DNA of 64,000 nucleotides, taken from positions 372,001 to 436,000 of the forward strand of contig CAVRGG010000007.1 of the NCBI GenBank assembly GCA_963720695.1, read 5' to 3'. Below, piece by piece: positions 9,076 through 16,569 of the stretch. How positions within the stretch are numbered: the first letter of the stretch is position 1; each line of letters starts with the position of its first letter. Position numbers and translations under genes: made by a program. The DNA comes from UBA668 sp963720695. Its GTDB lineage: Bacteria; Actinomycetota; Acidimicrobiia; Acidimicrobiales; Ilumatobacteraceae. A model generated the notes under the pieces. That model had not been told where the DNA came from and searched no databases. It worked only from the letters and a program-made list of their open reading frames with translations.

Positions 9076-9707
9076 TCGCGGAGGACTCGGTGCTGCTCCG
9101 CGAGGGCATCACTCGGCTGCTCGGCGAGTACGGCCACGAGGTCGTCGACGCGCTCGGCGACGCCGACGGGCTGCAGGCCAGCGTCGAGCGGCACGCACCC
9201 GACCTCGTCATCCTCGACGTCCGCATGCCGCCGACGCACACCGACGAGGGCCTCCGGGCGGCGATCGCGCTCCGTCACGCCCGCCCGTCCACGCCGGTGC
9301 TGGTGCTGTCGCAGTACGTCGAGGAGCGGTACGCGGTGGAGCTGCTCGAGCTGGGCACGGTCGGCATCGGCTACCTCCTCAAGGAGCGGGTGGCCGACGT
9401 GCGGGAGTTCATCGACGCCGCCATCCGGGTCGCCGACGGCGGCACCGCGCTCGACCCCGAAGTGGTCACCCAGATCCTGGTCCGGAGTCGGCGCTCGGGG
9501 CCGCTCGACTCGCTCACCCCGCGCGAGCGTGAGGTGCTGTCATTGATGGCCCAAGGCCTGTCCAACGCGGCGATCGCCGATGCACTCGTGGTCAGCGCGG
9601 GCGCCGTCGAGAAGCACATCTCGTCGATCTTCGCCAAGCTCGATCTGCCGCCCTCGGAGCACGAGCACCGACGGGTGCTGGCGGTCCTGCGATACCTGGG
9701 CGCGTGA
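9063..9707 (+). CDS. NarL/LuxR-family response regulator
   Basis: This 214-residue regulator overlaps the kinase by 13 nt. The receiver domain shows the acidic pair ED at residues 7-8, the phosphoacceptor Asp near residue 52 in LVILDVRMPP, a Ser in VLSQY and the Lys in YLLKERV. The C-terminal LuxR-type helix-turn-helix runs from SLTPREREVLSLMAQGLSNAAIADALVVSAGAVEKH. Phosphorylation by the upstream kinase should license DNA binding. Given the three overlapping genes, autoregulation of the MMPL transporter is the simplest expectation, but no operator was identified. Confidence 0.93.
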   Translation: MRIVIAEDSVLLREGITRLLGEYGHEVVDALGDADGLQASVERHAPDLVILDVRMPPTHTDEGLRAAIALRHARPSTPVLVLSQYVEERYAVELLELGTVGIGYLLKERVADVREFIDAAIRVADGGTALDPEVVTQILVRSRRSGPLDSLTPREREVLSLMAQGLSNAAIADALVVSAGAVEKHISSIFAKLDLPPSEHEHRRVLAVLRYLGA

Positions 9708-9712
9708 CTCCG

Positions 9713-9718
9713 TAGGCT
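9713..9718 (+). promoter_or_regulatory. Leaderless -10 box for the pirin gene
   Basis: TAGGCT lies exactly 6 nt before the pirin ATG and directly after the response regulator stop, placing the transcription start at the first base of the start codon. Confidence 0.45.
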
Positions 9719-9724
9719 GGATGG

Positions 9725-10798
9725 ATGACGTCCTCGATCGTGCACCAGACCGTGCCGCTGGGGTTCCAGTGGGCCACCGCCGACCCGTTCCTGTTCTGCG
9801 TCCACCACCTGGACCACTACCCGGCCGGCAACGACCGGTTCGGTCCGCAGGCGTCCCTGGCGGGGCGTTCGATCGGCAACGACTTCGAGCCCCGAGACGG
9901 CTGGCGGATGTACCACGGTGACACCGTGCCGGGCTTCCCCGAGCACCCGCACCGTGGGTTCGAGACGATCACGTTCGCCCGCAAGGGATTCATCGACCAC
10001 AGCGACTCCATGGGTGCCGCCGCCCGCTTCGGCCGCGGCGACGTCCAGTGGATGACGGCCGGTCGCGGCGTGGTGCACAGCGAGATGTTCCCGCTGCTGT
10101 CGCCCGATGCCGACAACACCGTGGAGCTGTTCCAGATCTGGATGAACCTGCCGGCCACCGACAAGATGGTCGAGCCCCACTTCACGATGCTGTGGAGCAC
10201 GGAGATCCCCTCGCAGCGTCACGTCGACGACGCCGGGCTCGTGTCGACGGTCACCGTGATCGCCGGCTCCTACGAGGGGCTGACGCCGCCCGCACCCCCG
10301 CCTGCCTCGTGGGCCTCACGCCCCGACGCCGACGTCGCGATCTGGCACGTCGTGATGGCGCCCGGGGCTGCCCTTGCGCTGCCGGCCGCGAGCGGGCCCG
10401 ACACGATCCGCGTGCTCTACGTCTTCGAGGGGTCCGTCACCGTCGGCGTCGACGAGGTGTCGACCGCCACCGGCGCGGTCGTCGACGCCTCGGTCGCAGC
10501 ACCGCTCTCCGCTGGTCCGGCCGGTGCCGAGATCCTGGTGTTGCAGGGACGGCCGATCGGCGAACCCGTCGCCCAGTACGGGCCGTTCGTGATGAACACC
10601 CGTGAAGAGATCGAGCAAGCGTTCGCCGACTACCGCGCGACGGGCTTCGGAGGGTGGCCGTGGGATCGTCCCGATCCCGTGCACGGCGCCGACCCGGCCC
10701 GGTTCGCCCGGCATGCCAACGGCCGCATCGAGCGGCCCGAGGGTCTCGACGGTCAGGCCGTCGCCGGCGCCACCTTCGGCGCGGCGAACTCGTCGTAG
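9725..10798 (+). CDS. Pirin-family cupin protein
   Basis: The 357-residue protein shows the pirin bicupin pattern: DHYPAGNDRFGPQ, the metal-binding GFPEHPHRGFETITF with two His and a later Glu, GDVQWMTAGRGVVHSE, and FQIWMNLP, followed by a second, less conserved cupin half (residues about 190-285). Bacterial pirins are cytoplasmic iron-binding proteins; some have quercetin 2,3-dioxygenase activity and others modulate metabolic enzymes. It is longer than the usual 230-290 residues because of an insertion and a C-terminal tail of about 60 residues containing FGGWPWDRPDPVHG. The 3' end overlaps the convergent AhpD-like gene by 46 nt. Role in this host is unknown. Confidence 0.88.
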   Translation: MTSSIVHQTVPLGFQWATADPFLFCVHHLDHYPAGNDRFGPQASLAGRSIGNDFEPRDGWRMYHGDTVPGFPEHPHRGFETITFARKGFIDHSDSMGAAARFGRGDVQWMTAGRGVVHSEMFPLLSPDADNTVELFQIWMNLPATDKMVEPHFTMLWSTEIPSQRHVDDAGLVSTVTVIAGSYEGLTPPAPPPASWASRPDADVAIWHVVMAPGAALALPAASGPDTIRVLYVFEGSVTVGVDEVSTATGAVVDASVAAPLSAGPAGAEILVLQGRPIGEPVAQYGPFVMNTREEIEQAFADYRATGFGGWPWDRPDPVHGADPARFARHANGRIERPEGLDGQAVAGATFGAANSS

Positions 10799-11130
10799 GC
10801 GGCCAGCGCCCGCGGCCCGTACACGGTGGCGGGTCCACCGTTCATCAGGATGGCGACGCCGATGGTCTCGGCCACCTCCGCGCGCGTCGCGCCCTTGCGG
10901 AACGCGCCGCGGGCGTGTGAGGCGATGCAGCCGTCGCAGGTGTGGCTGATCGCGATCGCGAGTGCGATGAGCTCCTTGGTCTTGGCGTCGACGGCTCCCG
11001 CGGCCATGGCCGCGTTGTGCATCTCCGTGAAGCCCTTGAGGACGTCGGGGATCTGGTTCCGCAGTTCGCGGCCCATCGGTGCGAGCTCGGAGGCGACCTC
11101 GGTCGCCCAGTGACTGGTGTGTTCGCTCAT
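10753..11130 (-). CDS. AhpD-like carboxymuconolactone decarboxylase-family protein
   Basis: This 125-residue protein has the compact all-helical CMD/AhpD fold signature KELIALAIAISHTCDGCIASHARGA. The CxxCxxxH core with an upstream Glu is the redox-active alkylhydroperoxidase motif rather than the decarboxylase site. Such single-domain proteins act as small thiol peroxidases or thiol-relay partners. The ATG at 11130 was chosen; it overlaps the stop of the broken SAF gene (ATGA). A palindromic sequence lies over the start region. The 3' end overlaps the pirin gene tail to tail. Confidence 0.88.
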   Translation of the reverse strand: MSEHTSHWATEVASELAPMGRELRNQIPDVLKGFTEMHNAAMAAGAVDAKTKELIALAIAISHTCDGCIASHARGAFRKGATRAEVAETIGVAILMNGGPATVYGPRALAAYDEFAAPKVAPATA

Positions 11131-11704
11131 ACCCCCAAGGGTATACCCTCGGAGCGTCCGAGCACGACTTCTCGGGCGGCGACGGCCGAACTGACGGCGT
11201 CCGCGCACCCCGGAGACACAGCGAACTCCACAGCCACGTCGGGCTCGGTGCCGACCACGCCGTCGCACAGCCGAACGCCGGCGCCGAACACGGCGACGGC
11301 ATCGCCGTCGTGGAGGGCCGGTGCGCCGTCGAGCGGCACCGAGAACGTCACCCAGCCCCGCGGGGGCGTCCGCTCGGTGGCGACATCGGAGTGGGGTGAG
11401 GACCTCCCCGGCGACGACGGAGCGCGCCGCGACCGGCGCGGTCGGGGACGACCGAGAGGACCGTCGACGGGACCATCGCGACGGGATAGCGGCGCTGCTC
11501 GAGCGTGAGCCGCTCACCGGGCGCTGCGCCGCGGACGGCGACCCACACCGTGCGAGTCGTACCCCACGACGCCCGATCGCTGTCGGCGCGAGCGAAGGCG
11601 GCGGCGAGTTGCGACCAGACGAGCGCCGCGCAACACGCGACGACGAGCCAGTAGAGCCACGGCCGACGAGCGAACGCCAGACGCAGACGTGGGAGCAACG
11701 ACAT
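11127..11704 (-). pseudogene. SAF-domain (CpaB-like) membrane protein with two frameshifts
   Basis: Three reading frames together make one plausible 191-residue protein. The first encodes MSLLPRLRLAFARRP, a membrane helix (LYWLVVACCAALVWSQL) and the start of an SAF domain with GAAPGERLTLEQ and VLSVVPD. The second supplies APVAARSVVAGEVLTPL, and the third supplies DVATERTPPRGWVTFSVPL and GDAVAVFGAG. Shifts are near 11440 and 11388, each explained by one extra C on the coding strand. SAF proteins such as CpaB assist Flp pilus assembly at the membrane, but no tad genes are nearby. Either a decayed gene or sequence errors; the preserved protein pattern in all three frames favours errors or very recent loss. 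Confidence 0.65.
11129..11149. promoter_or_regulatory. Overlapping palindromes at the AhpD-like start
   Basis: Two palindromes overlap: ATACCC-4 nt-GGGTAT (11129-11144) and AGGGTATACCCT (11138-11149). The first resembles GC-tract operators of the CsoR/CstR/FrmR repressor family. It also encodes the last residues of the broken SAF gene, so it could be coincidental. Confidence 0.35.
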
Positions 11705-11791
11705 GTTCGACCTCCGCGGATGCTGACAACGTGCGGGGGAAGTCGCCGGCGCGCACCATACCTGCCGGGTCGGCCGGTGCGGGCGGGTCGG

Positions 11792-12115
11792 TCAGTCGCT
11801 GGTGCTGGACGTGCTGGGTGCCGGAGCCGCGGGAGCCGGCGCGGCCGGTGTCGCCGGCGTTGCGGTGCTCGAGTCCGAGCCGGCCGCCGGGGTGGCGGCG
11901 GGGGTGGTGCTGGTCTTGGGCGACCCGCCCCGACTGTCGGTCTTGTAGAAGCCGCCACCCTTGAAGGTGACGCCCACGGGTTGGAAGACCTTCTTGACCT
12001 GCATGGTCTCACCCGTGCCGGGGTGGACGGCTTCGGTCAGGGCGTCATCGGTGAAGGCCTGCAGGACCTCGATGGTCTCACCGGTCTCGACGAACTTGTA
12101 CACGTAGGTCGGCAT
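11792..12115 (-). CDS. FmdB-family protein lacking zinc-ribbon cysteines
   Basis: The 107-residue protein begins MPTYVYKF and continues through KKVFQPVGVTFKGGGFYKTDSR, which is the diagnostic pattern of FmdB/CxxC_CxxC_SSSS regulatory proteins. In the family the N-terminus carries two CxxC pairs (YxCxxCG and CPxCG); here those positions read YKFVETG and VHPGTG, so there is no cysteine at all and no zinc ribbon. The C-terminal third is a low-complexity Pro/Ala/Ser/Thr tail. A GGGAG ribosome-binding site precedes the ATG. A CIRCE operator lies 26 nt upstream, so heat-shock control by HrcA is likely. The molecular role of the family is poorly defined. Confidence 0.82.
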   Translation of the reverse strand: MPTYVYKFVETGETIEVLQAFTDDALTEAVHPGTGETMQVKKVFQPVGVTFKGGGFYKTDSRGGSPKTSTTPAATPAAGSDSSTATPATPAAPAPAAPAPSTSSTSD

Positions 12116-12141
12116 CAGCGTGCTCCCGGAACTCCACAGGG

Positions 12142-12168
12142 TTAGCAGTCGGATAAGGCGAGTGCTAA
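12142..12168. promoter_or_regulatory. CIRCE heat-shock operator (HrcA site)
   Basis: TTAGCAGTC (12142-12150), a 9-nt spacer and GAGTGCTAA (12160-12168) match the CIRCE consensus TTAGCACTC-N9-GAGTGCTAA at 17 of 18 arm positions. It lies between the divergent FmdB-like gene and galU, 26 nt from one and 25 nt from the other. On the minus strand TTAGCA and CTAACC within it sit 17 nt apart and could be a -35/-10 pair for the FmdB-like gene. Confidence 0.85.
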
Positions 12169-12181
12169 GGGTAGCGCCCCG

Positions 12182-12187
12182 TAGCAT
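12182..12187 (+). promoter_or_regulatory. Leaderless -10 box for galU
   Basis: TAGCAT lies 6 nt before the galU ATG and no Shine-Dalgarno sequence is present, consistent with leaderless transcription. It is 13 nt downstream of the CIRCE element, so HrcA could also interfere with this promoter. Confidence 0.45.
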
Positions 12188-12193
12188 CGAATC

Positions 12194-13021
12194 ATGCGTG
12201 CACGAACGGCCGTCATCCCCGCCGCGGGCATGGGTACCCGGTTCCAGCCGGCGACCAAGGCGATTCCCAAGGAGTTGCTGCCCATCATCGACACCCCCGC
12301 CCTGCAGCTGATCGTCGACGAAGCGGTCGGTGCCGGCATCGAACACATCGTGATCGTCACCAGCCACGCCAAGCCGGCGATCGAGTCCTACGTGGCGTCC
12401 GCGCCGGAGGTGGTGGCTCGGGCGGTACCCGAGGGCGCCAGCCTGCGGATCAGCTTCGCGTACCAGGACGAGCCGCTCGGTCTCGGCCACGCGGTCGGGT
12501 GCGCGCGCGAGGCCGTCGGCGGAGAGCCGTTCGCGGTCATGCTGCCCGACGAGATCATGGGCGACAGCGGGCTCCTGGCACAGATGATCGACGTGTGCGA
12601 GTCCACGGGTGGCAGCGTCGTGGGTCTCAAGCAGGTCCCGAGCGATCAGGTGAGCGCCTACGGCGTCATCGATCCGATCGGCGACCTCGACGCGAACGGG
12701 GTCGTGGGCATCCGCACGATGGTCGAGAAGCCTGCGGTCGACGACGCGCCCAGCGACCTGATCATCATCGGTCGTTACGTGCTCACCGCCGACACGTTCG
12801 ACGAGATCGAGCGGGTGGAGCCGGGTGCCGGTGGTGAGATCCAGCTCACCGACGCGCTGCGTGCGCAGGCTGCCGCAGGCCCGTTCCACGGCGTGCTGCG
12901 CGACATCCGCCGCTACGACACCGGCAACCCGATGGGTTGGCTGATGGCGGTGGTCGAGCTGGCGCTGGAGGATCCCCAGATCGGCGCGACGTTCCGCACC
13001 TGGCTCCGCGACCTGCCCTGA
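12194..13021 (+). CDS. galU: UTP-glucose-1-phosphate uridylyltransferase
   Basis: This 275-residue nucleotidyltransferase makes UDP-glucose from UTP and glucose 1-phosphate in the cytoplasm, feeding cell-wall polysaccharides and glycolipids. The N-terminal signature AVIPAAGMGTRFQPATKAIPKELLPIID contains the nucleotide-binding GMGTR loop and the catalytic Lys; further family motifs are QDEPLGLGHAVGCAR, MLPDEI (metal-binding Asp), MVEKP and ALRDQ-like LTDALRAQ. Length is slightly short of the usual 290-300 but all motifs are present. It leads a run with the AlkD-like gene after a 1-nt gap, and its neighbourhood with moeA, moaC and a SepX/GlpR-like gene recalls the conserved galU-moeA region of other actinobacteria. 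Confidence 0.94.
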   Translation: MRARTAVIPAAGMGTRFQPATKAIPKELLPIIDTPALQLIVDEAVGAGIEHIVIVTSHAKPAIESYVASAPEVVARAVPEGASLRISFAYQDEPLGLGHAVGCAREAVGGEPFAVMLPDEIMGDSGLLAQMIDVCESTGGSVVGLKQVPSDQVSAYGVIDPIGDLDANGVVGIRTMVEKPAVDDAPSDLIIIGRYVLTADTFDEIERVEPGAGGEIQLTDALRAQAAAGPFHGVLRDIRRYDTGNPMGWLMAVVELALEDPQIGATFRTWLRDLP

Positions 13022-13022
13022 C

Positions 13023-13757
13023 ATGACACCGTCGGCCGAGGTGGCGCTGCTGCATGCGCAACTCGAATCCGCGGGAACACCGGCTCGTGCGGCTGCCGAG
13101 CAGCGGTACCTCAGGAGTGATCTGCGCCACCTCGGGACGAGCGTGCCGGCGACACGATCGGTGGTGCGGGCGTGGTTGCGTGCCCATCGGGACCTCGGGC
13201 GCGACGATCTGTTCGCGGTGATCGACGGGCTGTGGGCGTTGCCGGTGCACGAGTGCCGGACTGCGGGGATCGAACTGCTCCAGCAGCGCCCGGCCCTGGT
13301 GACGACCGGCGATCTGCCCTGGATCGAGGCCCGCCTTCGCGAGTGCCGCACCTGGGCGCTGGTCGATCCCCTCGCCGGCTGGGTGACCGCCGACCTCGTT
13401 GCACGGCATCCCGACGCGACGATGCCGTGGCTCGACCGCTGGGTCGCTGACGCCGACTTCTGGGTGCGCCGCGCTGCGGTGCTGTCGTTGCGGACCTGCC
13501 TGCACCGCGACGAGCAGCTCGATCGGTTCTTCGCGTACGCCGATCTCCTGCTGCCCGAGCGGGAGTTCTTCATCCGCAAGGTGCTCGGCTGGGTCCTGCG
13601 CGAGGTCGCCGTTCGTCACCCCGACGAGGTGTCGAGGTGGCTGGAGGCCCACATGGCCGACATGAACCTGGTGACCCTGCGCGAGCCGCTGCGCAAGCTC
13701 CCCGACGCGGCGGCCCTGCGGCAGCGCTACGACACGCGGCGGAACTCGCCGGGGTAG
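13023..13757 (+). CDS. AlkD-like DNA alkylation repair protein
   Basis: The 244-residue product is made of HEAT-like helical repeats and carries the AlkD family pattern EREFFIRKVLGWVLREVAVRHPDEVSRWLE near the C-terminus, with an earlier WALVDPLAGWV containing the Asp-Pro segment near the catalytic Asp of AlkD. AlkD enzymes remove 3- and 7-alkylated purines without base flipping. The gene follows galU with a single base between stop and start, so it is expressed from the same transcript. Its last 31 nt overlap the convergent glycolipid-binding gene. Confidence 0.82.
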   Translation: MTPSAEVALLHAQLESAGTPARAAAEQRYLRSDLRHLGTSVPATRSVVRAWLRAHRDLGRDDLFAVIDGLWALPVHECRTAGIELLQQRPALVTTGDLPWIEARLRECRTWALVDPLAGWVTADLVARHPDATMPWLDRWVADADFWVRRAAVLSLRTCLHRDEQLDRFFAYADLLLPEREFFIRKVLGWVLREVAVRHPDEVSRWLEAHMADMNLVTLREPLRKLPDAAALRQRYDTRRNSPG

Positions 13758-14297
13758 TCCACGACCAGTCCGTGCTCGTCGACCTCGAGGTCGGCGGTGT
13801 ACCCGGTCTCGACGTTCTCGTACCGCCACTGACGCTCGCCGACCCGCGTGTAGCGCTGCGTCAGACGGGCGGACCTCCAGTGTCTCGGGATCGATGTACA
13901 CCACGGGCAGTTCGGCGGTGTGGCCGTCGAGGAGCGGGAGCCGTCGGATCGGAATGGTGTTGGTGAACGGCGTGCAGGCGAGGTCGATGTCGTAGCAGCC
14001 GTCGAGTTCGGTGCGGTGGGCGCCGTTCATCTCGCCCCAGCGGCCGCCGCCGTCGGTGGCCAGCCACAGATCGGGCTCCTCGAGGTCGCGGAACAGGATG
14101 AACTGGCGCACCTGCCAGGACGCCGAGAGTCGCACCACGTACTCGACCTGCTCCCGTCCGACCACGCCCGAGACGGTGTAGCCCTCGTTCTCCCAGCGGA
14201 TCGTGGTGATCTCCTGGTGTGCCCCGTCCCACGTGGACCAGCGCACCTCGTGGCCGTCGGGGTGATGGGCGGCGGGGAACGGCGCGTACGACGTCAT
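13727..14297 (-). pseudogene. Putative glycolipid-binding protein with one frameshift
   Basis: The intact N-terminal 150 residues (MTSYAPFPAAHHPDGHEVRW, WENEGYTVSG, GCYDIDLACTPFTNTIPIRRL, VVYIDPETLEVRP) match the putative glycolipid-binding family (DUF1089). After ETLEVRP the frame breaks; continuing one base later gives RLTQRYTRVGERQWRYEN and then FEADLEVDE-like sequence YTADLEVDEHGLVVDYP up to a stop at 13727, the expected end of the family. The break is at the GGG of 13867-13869 and fits one extra base. Restored length is 189 residues. It may be intact in the organism. It starts behind a TACCGT box shared symmetrically with moeA. Confidence 0.75.
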
Positions 14298-14302
14298 CCG
14301 AG

Positions 14303-14316
14303 CCACGGTACCGTGG
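14303..14316. promoter_or_regulatory. Symmetric divergent leaderless promoter
   Basis: CCACGGTACCGTGG is a perfect 14-bp palindrome. It provides TACCGT as a -10 box on each strand (14305-14310 minus, 14309-14314 plus), each exactly 7 nt from a start codon: ATG at 14297 for the glycolipid-binding gene and GTG at 14322 for moeA. The two -10 boxes share the central TA. Confidence 0.6.
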
Positions 14317-14321
14317 CGCTC

Positions 14322-15542
14322 GTGATCGACATCGCCGAGGCCCGCACCTACGTGTTGTCCCAGTGCCAGGTGCTCGCGCCGAGGGCGATGCCGTGTCGCG
14401 AGGCGATCGGCATGGTGCTCGCCGAGACCGTCGTCGCCGCCGAGGACGTGCCGCCGTTCGCGAACAGTGCCGTCGACGGGTACGCCGTCATCGCCGCCTC
14501 CGTGGCCGGTGCACCGGTCGAACTGCCGGTGGTCGGCGAGGTCGCGGCCGGCGCGTCCAGCGACCACGTCCTGCAACCCGGTGAGGCCATCCGGATCATG
14601 ACCGGCGCCCCCGTGCCGGCGGGCGCCGACGCCATCGTGATGGTGGAGGACACCGAACGGATCGACGGGGGAGCGGCGGTCCTGGTCCGGCGCTCGATCG
14701 AGGCGGGTGTCGCCGTGCGATCGGCCGGCGACGACGTGCACGCGGGCGCCGCGCTGTACCCGCCGGGAACGCTCATCTCGCCCGCGGTGGCCGCGGTGCT
14801 CGCCAGCGTGAACGCGGCGATGGTGCAGGTCGTGCCGAGGGTGCGCGTGGCCGTGCTCAGCACCGGCGACGAACTCGTCGACGACGGCGGTCCGCTACGG
14901 CCCGGTCAGATCCGGGAGAGCAACCGCACGATGCTCGTCGGCCTGGTGAACGACGCCGGGTGCGAGGCGGTCGACCTCGGCATCGTGCGCGACGACGAAG
15001 CGGCGCTCGAGGCGGTGCTGCGCGAGGCGGCTGCGACCTGTGACGCCATCGTCACCAGCGGCGGCGTCAGCATGGGCGACTACGACGTGGTCAAGGCGGT
15101 CCTGTCGCAGATCGCGGAGATGCGCTGGATGCAGATCGCGATCAAGCCCGCCAAGCCGTTCGCGTTCGGGTTGCTCGCCAGCGGTGACCGGCAGGTGCCG
15201 GTGTTCGGGCTCCCCGGCAACCCCGTCAGCTCGCTGGTCAGCTTCGAGCTGCTCGCCCGGCCGGCATTGCGCCGGATGTCCGGTCTGCCCGACCCCGACC
15301 GGCCGACGGTGGCTGCGGTCGCCGACGACGGACTCGCTCGCCGCCCCGACGGCAAGACCCACTTCCAGCGGGTGTTCGCCTCCTTCGGTGACGACGGACG
15401 GGTGCACGTGCGCACCGTGGGTGCGCAGGGCAGCCATCAACTCGCCGCCACGTCACTCGCCAACGCGATCGCCGAGGTCCCCGACGGCGACGGCGTCCTC
15501 CCGGGCGGCACTGTACGGACGATCCTGTTGTGGGTAGCGTGA
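14322..15542 (+). CDS. moeA: Molybdopterin molybdenumtransferase (MoeA/Glp gephyrin family)
   Basis: The 406-residue protein has the gephyrin-E layout: MoeA-N with PFANSAVDGYAV and ITGAPVPAGADAIVMVEDT-type motifs, the MogA-like catalytic domain with VLSTGDELVDDG, ESNRTMLVGL, TSGGVSMGDYDVVK, KPAKPFAFG and FGLPGNPVSSLVSFE, then a MoeA-C beta barrel. It inserts molybdate into adenylylated molybdopterin. GTG 14322 is preferred over GTG 14313 because it fits the leaderless spacing and begins MIDIAEAR like family members. moaA follows 4 nt later. In corynebacteria a MoeA paralogue (Glp) with a membrane partner (GlpR) works in cell division, and a SepX/GlpR-like gene occurs at 25213, so that role is possible here too. 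Confidence 0.93.
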   Translation: MIDIAEARTYVLSQCQVLAPRAMPCREAIGMVLAETVVAAEDVPPFANSAVDGYAVIAASVAGAPVELPVVGEVAAGASSDHVLQPGEAIRIMTGAPVPAGADAIVMVEDTERIDGGAAVLVRRSIEAGVAVRSAGDDVHAGAALYPPGTLISPAVAAVLASVNAAMVQVVPRVRVAVLSTGDELVDDGGPLRPGQIRESNRTMLVGLVNDAGCEAVDLGIVRDDEAALEAVLREAAATCDAIVTSGGVSMGDYDVVKAVLSQIAEMRWMQIAIKPAKPFAFGLLASGDRQVPVFGLPGNPVSSLVSFELLARPALRRMSGLPDPDRPTVAAVADDGLARRPDGKTHFQRVFASFGDDGRVHVRTVGAQGSHQLAATSLANAIAEVPDGDGVLPGGTVRTILLWVA

Positions 15543-15546
15543 CGCG

Positions 15547-16567
15547 ATGGATCTGATCGACCCGTTCGGGCGCACGATTCGCGATCTCCGTATCTCGGTC
15601 ACCGACCGATGCAATTTCCGCTGCACGTACTGCATGCCCGAAGAGGGGATGCAGTGGCTGCCGCGCAGCGAGGTGCTCACGTTCGAGGAGATCGAACGCC
15701 TCGCTCGCATCTTCGTCGAGCACTTCGAAGTGGACGGGCTGCGCCTCACCGGTGGGGAGCCCACCATCCGGGCGCACATGACCGTGCTGGTGCAGAAGCT
15801 CGCCCAGCTCCGCGTGCCGGCCACCTCGGCGTCGCCGTTCGCGGGCCGCAAGCCCGATCTGTCGATCACCACCAACGGGGCCACGTTCCGACTCCTCGCC
15901 CACGAACTGCGTGACGCCGGGCTCGACCGGGTCAACATCAGCCTCGACACGCTTGCAGCGCGACAAGTTCGAGCGGATGACCAAGCGCGACGAGCTCGTG
16001 CGCGTGCTCGACGGCATCGAGGCGGCGAAGGAGGCCGGCTTCTCGCCGGTGAAGATCAACGCGGTGATCGAGCGCGGCGTGAACGACGACGAGATCGTCG
16101 ACCTCGCCCGTTACGGCCGCGACCACGACGTCGAGATGCGCTTCATCGAGTTCATGCCGCTCGACGCCACCGGCCACTGGATGAACGACAAGGTCGTGGG
16201 CCAGGACGAGATCGTCGCGGCCCTCCACGAGGTGTTCCCGATCGAGGCGCTTCCGTCGCGTGGCTCGGCACCGGCCAACGAGTGGCGGTATCTCGATGGC
16301 AAGGGCATCGTCGGGGTCATCCCCACGGTCACCAAGCCGTTCTGCGACGACTGCGACCGGGTGCGTCTCACCGCCGACGGCCAGTTCCGCACCTGCCTGT
16401 TCGCCACCACCGAGTTCGACCTGCTGCGGATGATGCGCGACGGCGCCACCGACGCCGAACTCGCCACCGAGATCCAGCGGGCGGTCGGCACCAAGTGGGC
16501 GGGTCATCAGATCAACCAGGTCACCTTCGTCCGCCCCAAGCGCAGCATGAGCCAGATCGGCGGCTGA
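15547..16567 (+). CDS. moaA: GTP 3',8-cyclase MoaA, interrupted by a one-base frameshift
   Basis: MoaA is the radical-SAM enzyme that begins molybdopterin synthesis from GTP. The first frame gives DLRISVTDRCNFRCTYCMPEEG with the CxxxCxxC SAM cluster, TGGEPTIR and NISLDTL; the second gives QRDKFERMTKRDEL, the C-terminal FeS ligands FCDDCDRVRLTADGQFRTC and the terminal MSQIGG double glycine needed for activity. The junction reads CTCGACACGCTTGCAGCG around 15953; removing one T restores LDTLQRDKF and a 339-residue protein of normal length. With every motif intact, a sequence error is more likely than a dead gene. moeA precedes by 4 nt. Confidence 0.9.
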
Positions 16568-16569
16568 TC

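Noticed and set aside
9063..9707. LuxR-type regulator at 9063 as the DosR that reads the boxes at 36300 and 41631
   Set aside because: Its cognate kinase lacks GAF/haem domains and it is embedded in an MMPL transporter operon; no box of that type is near it.
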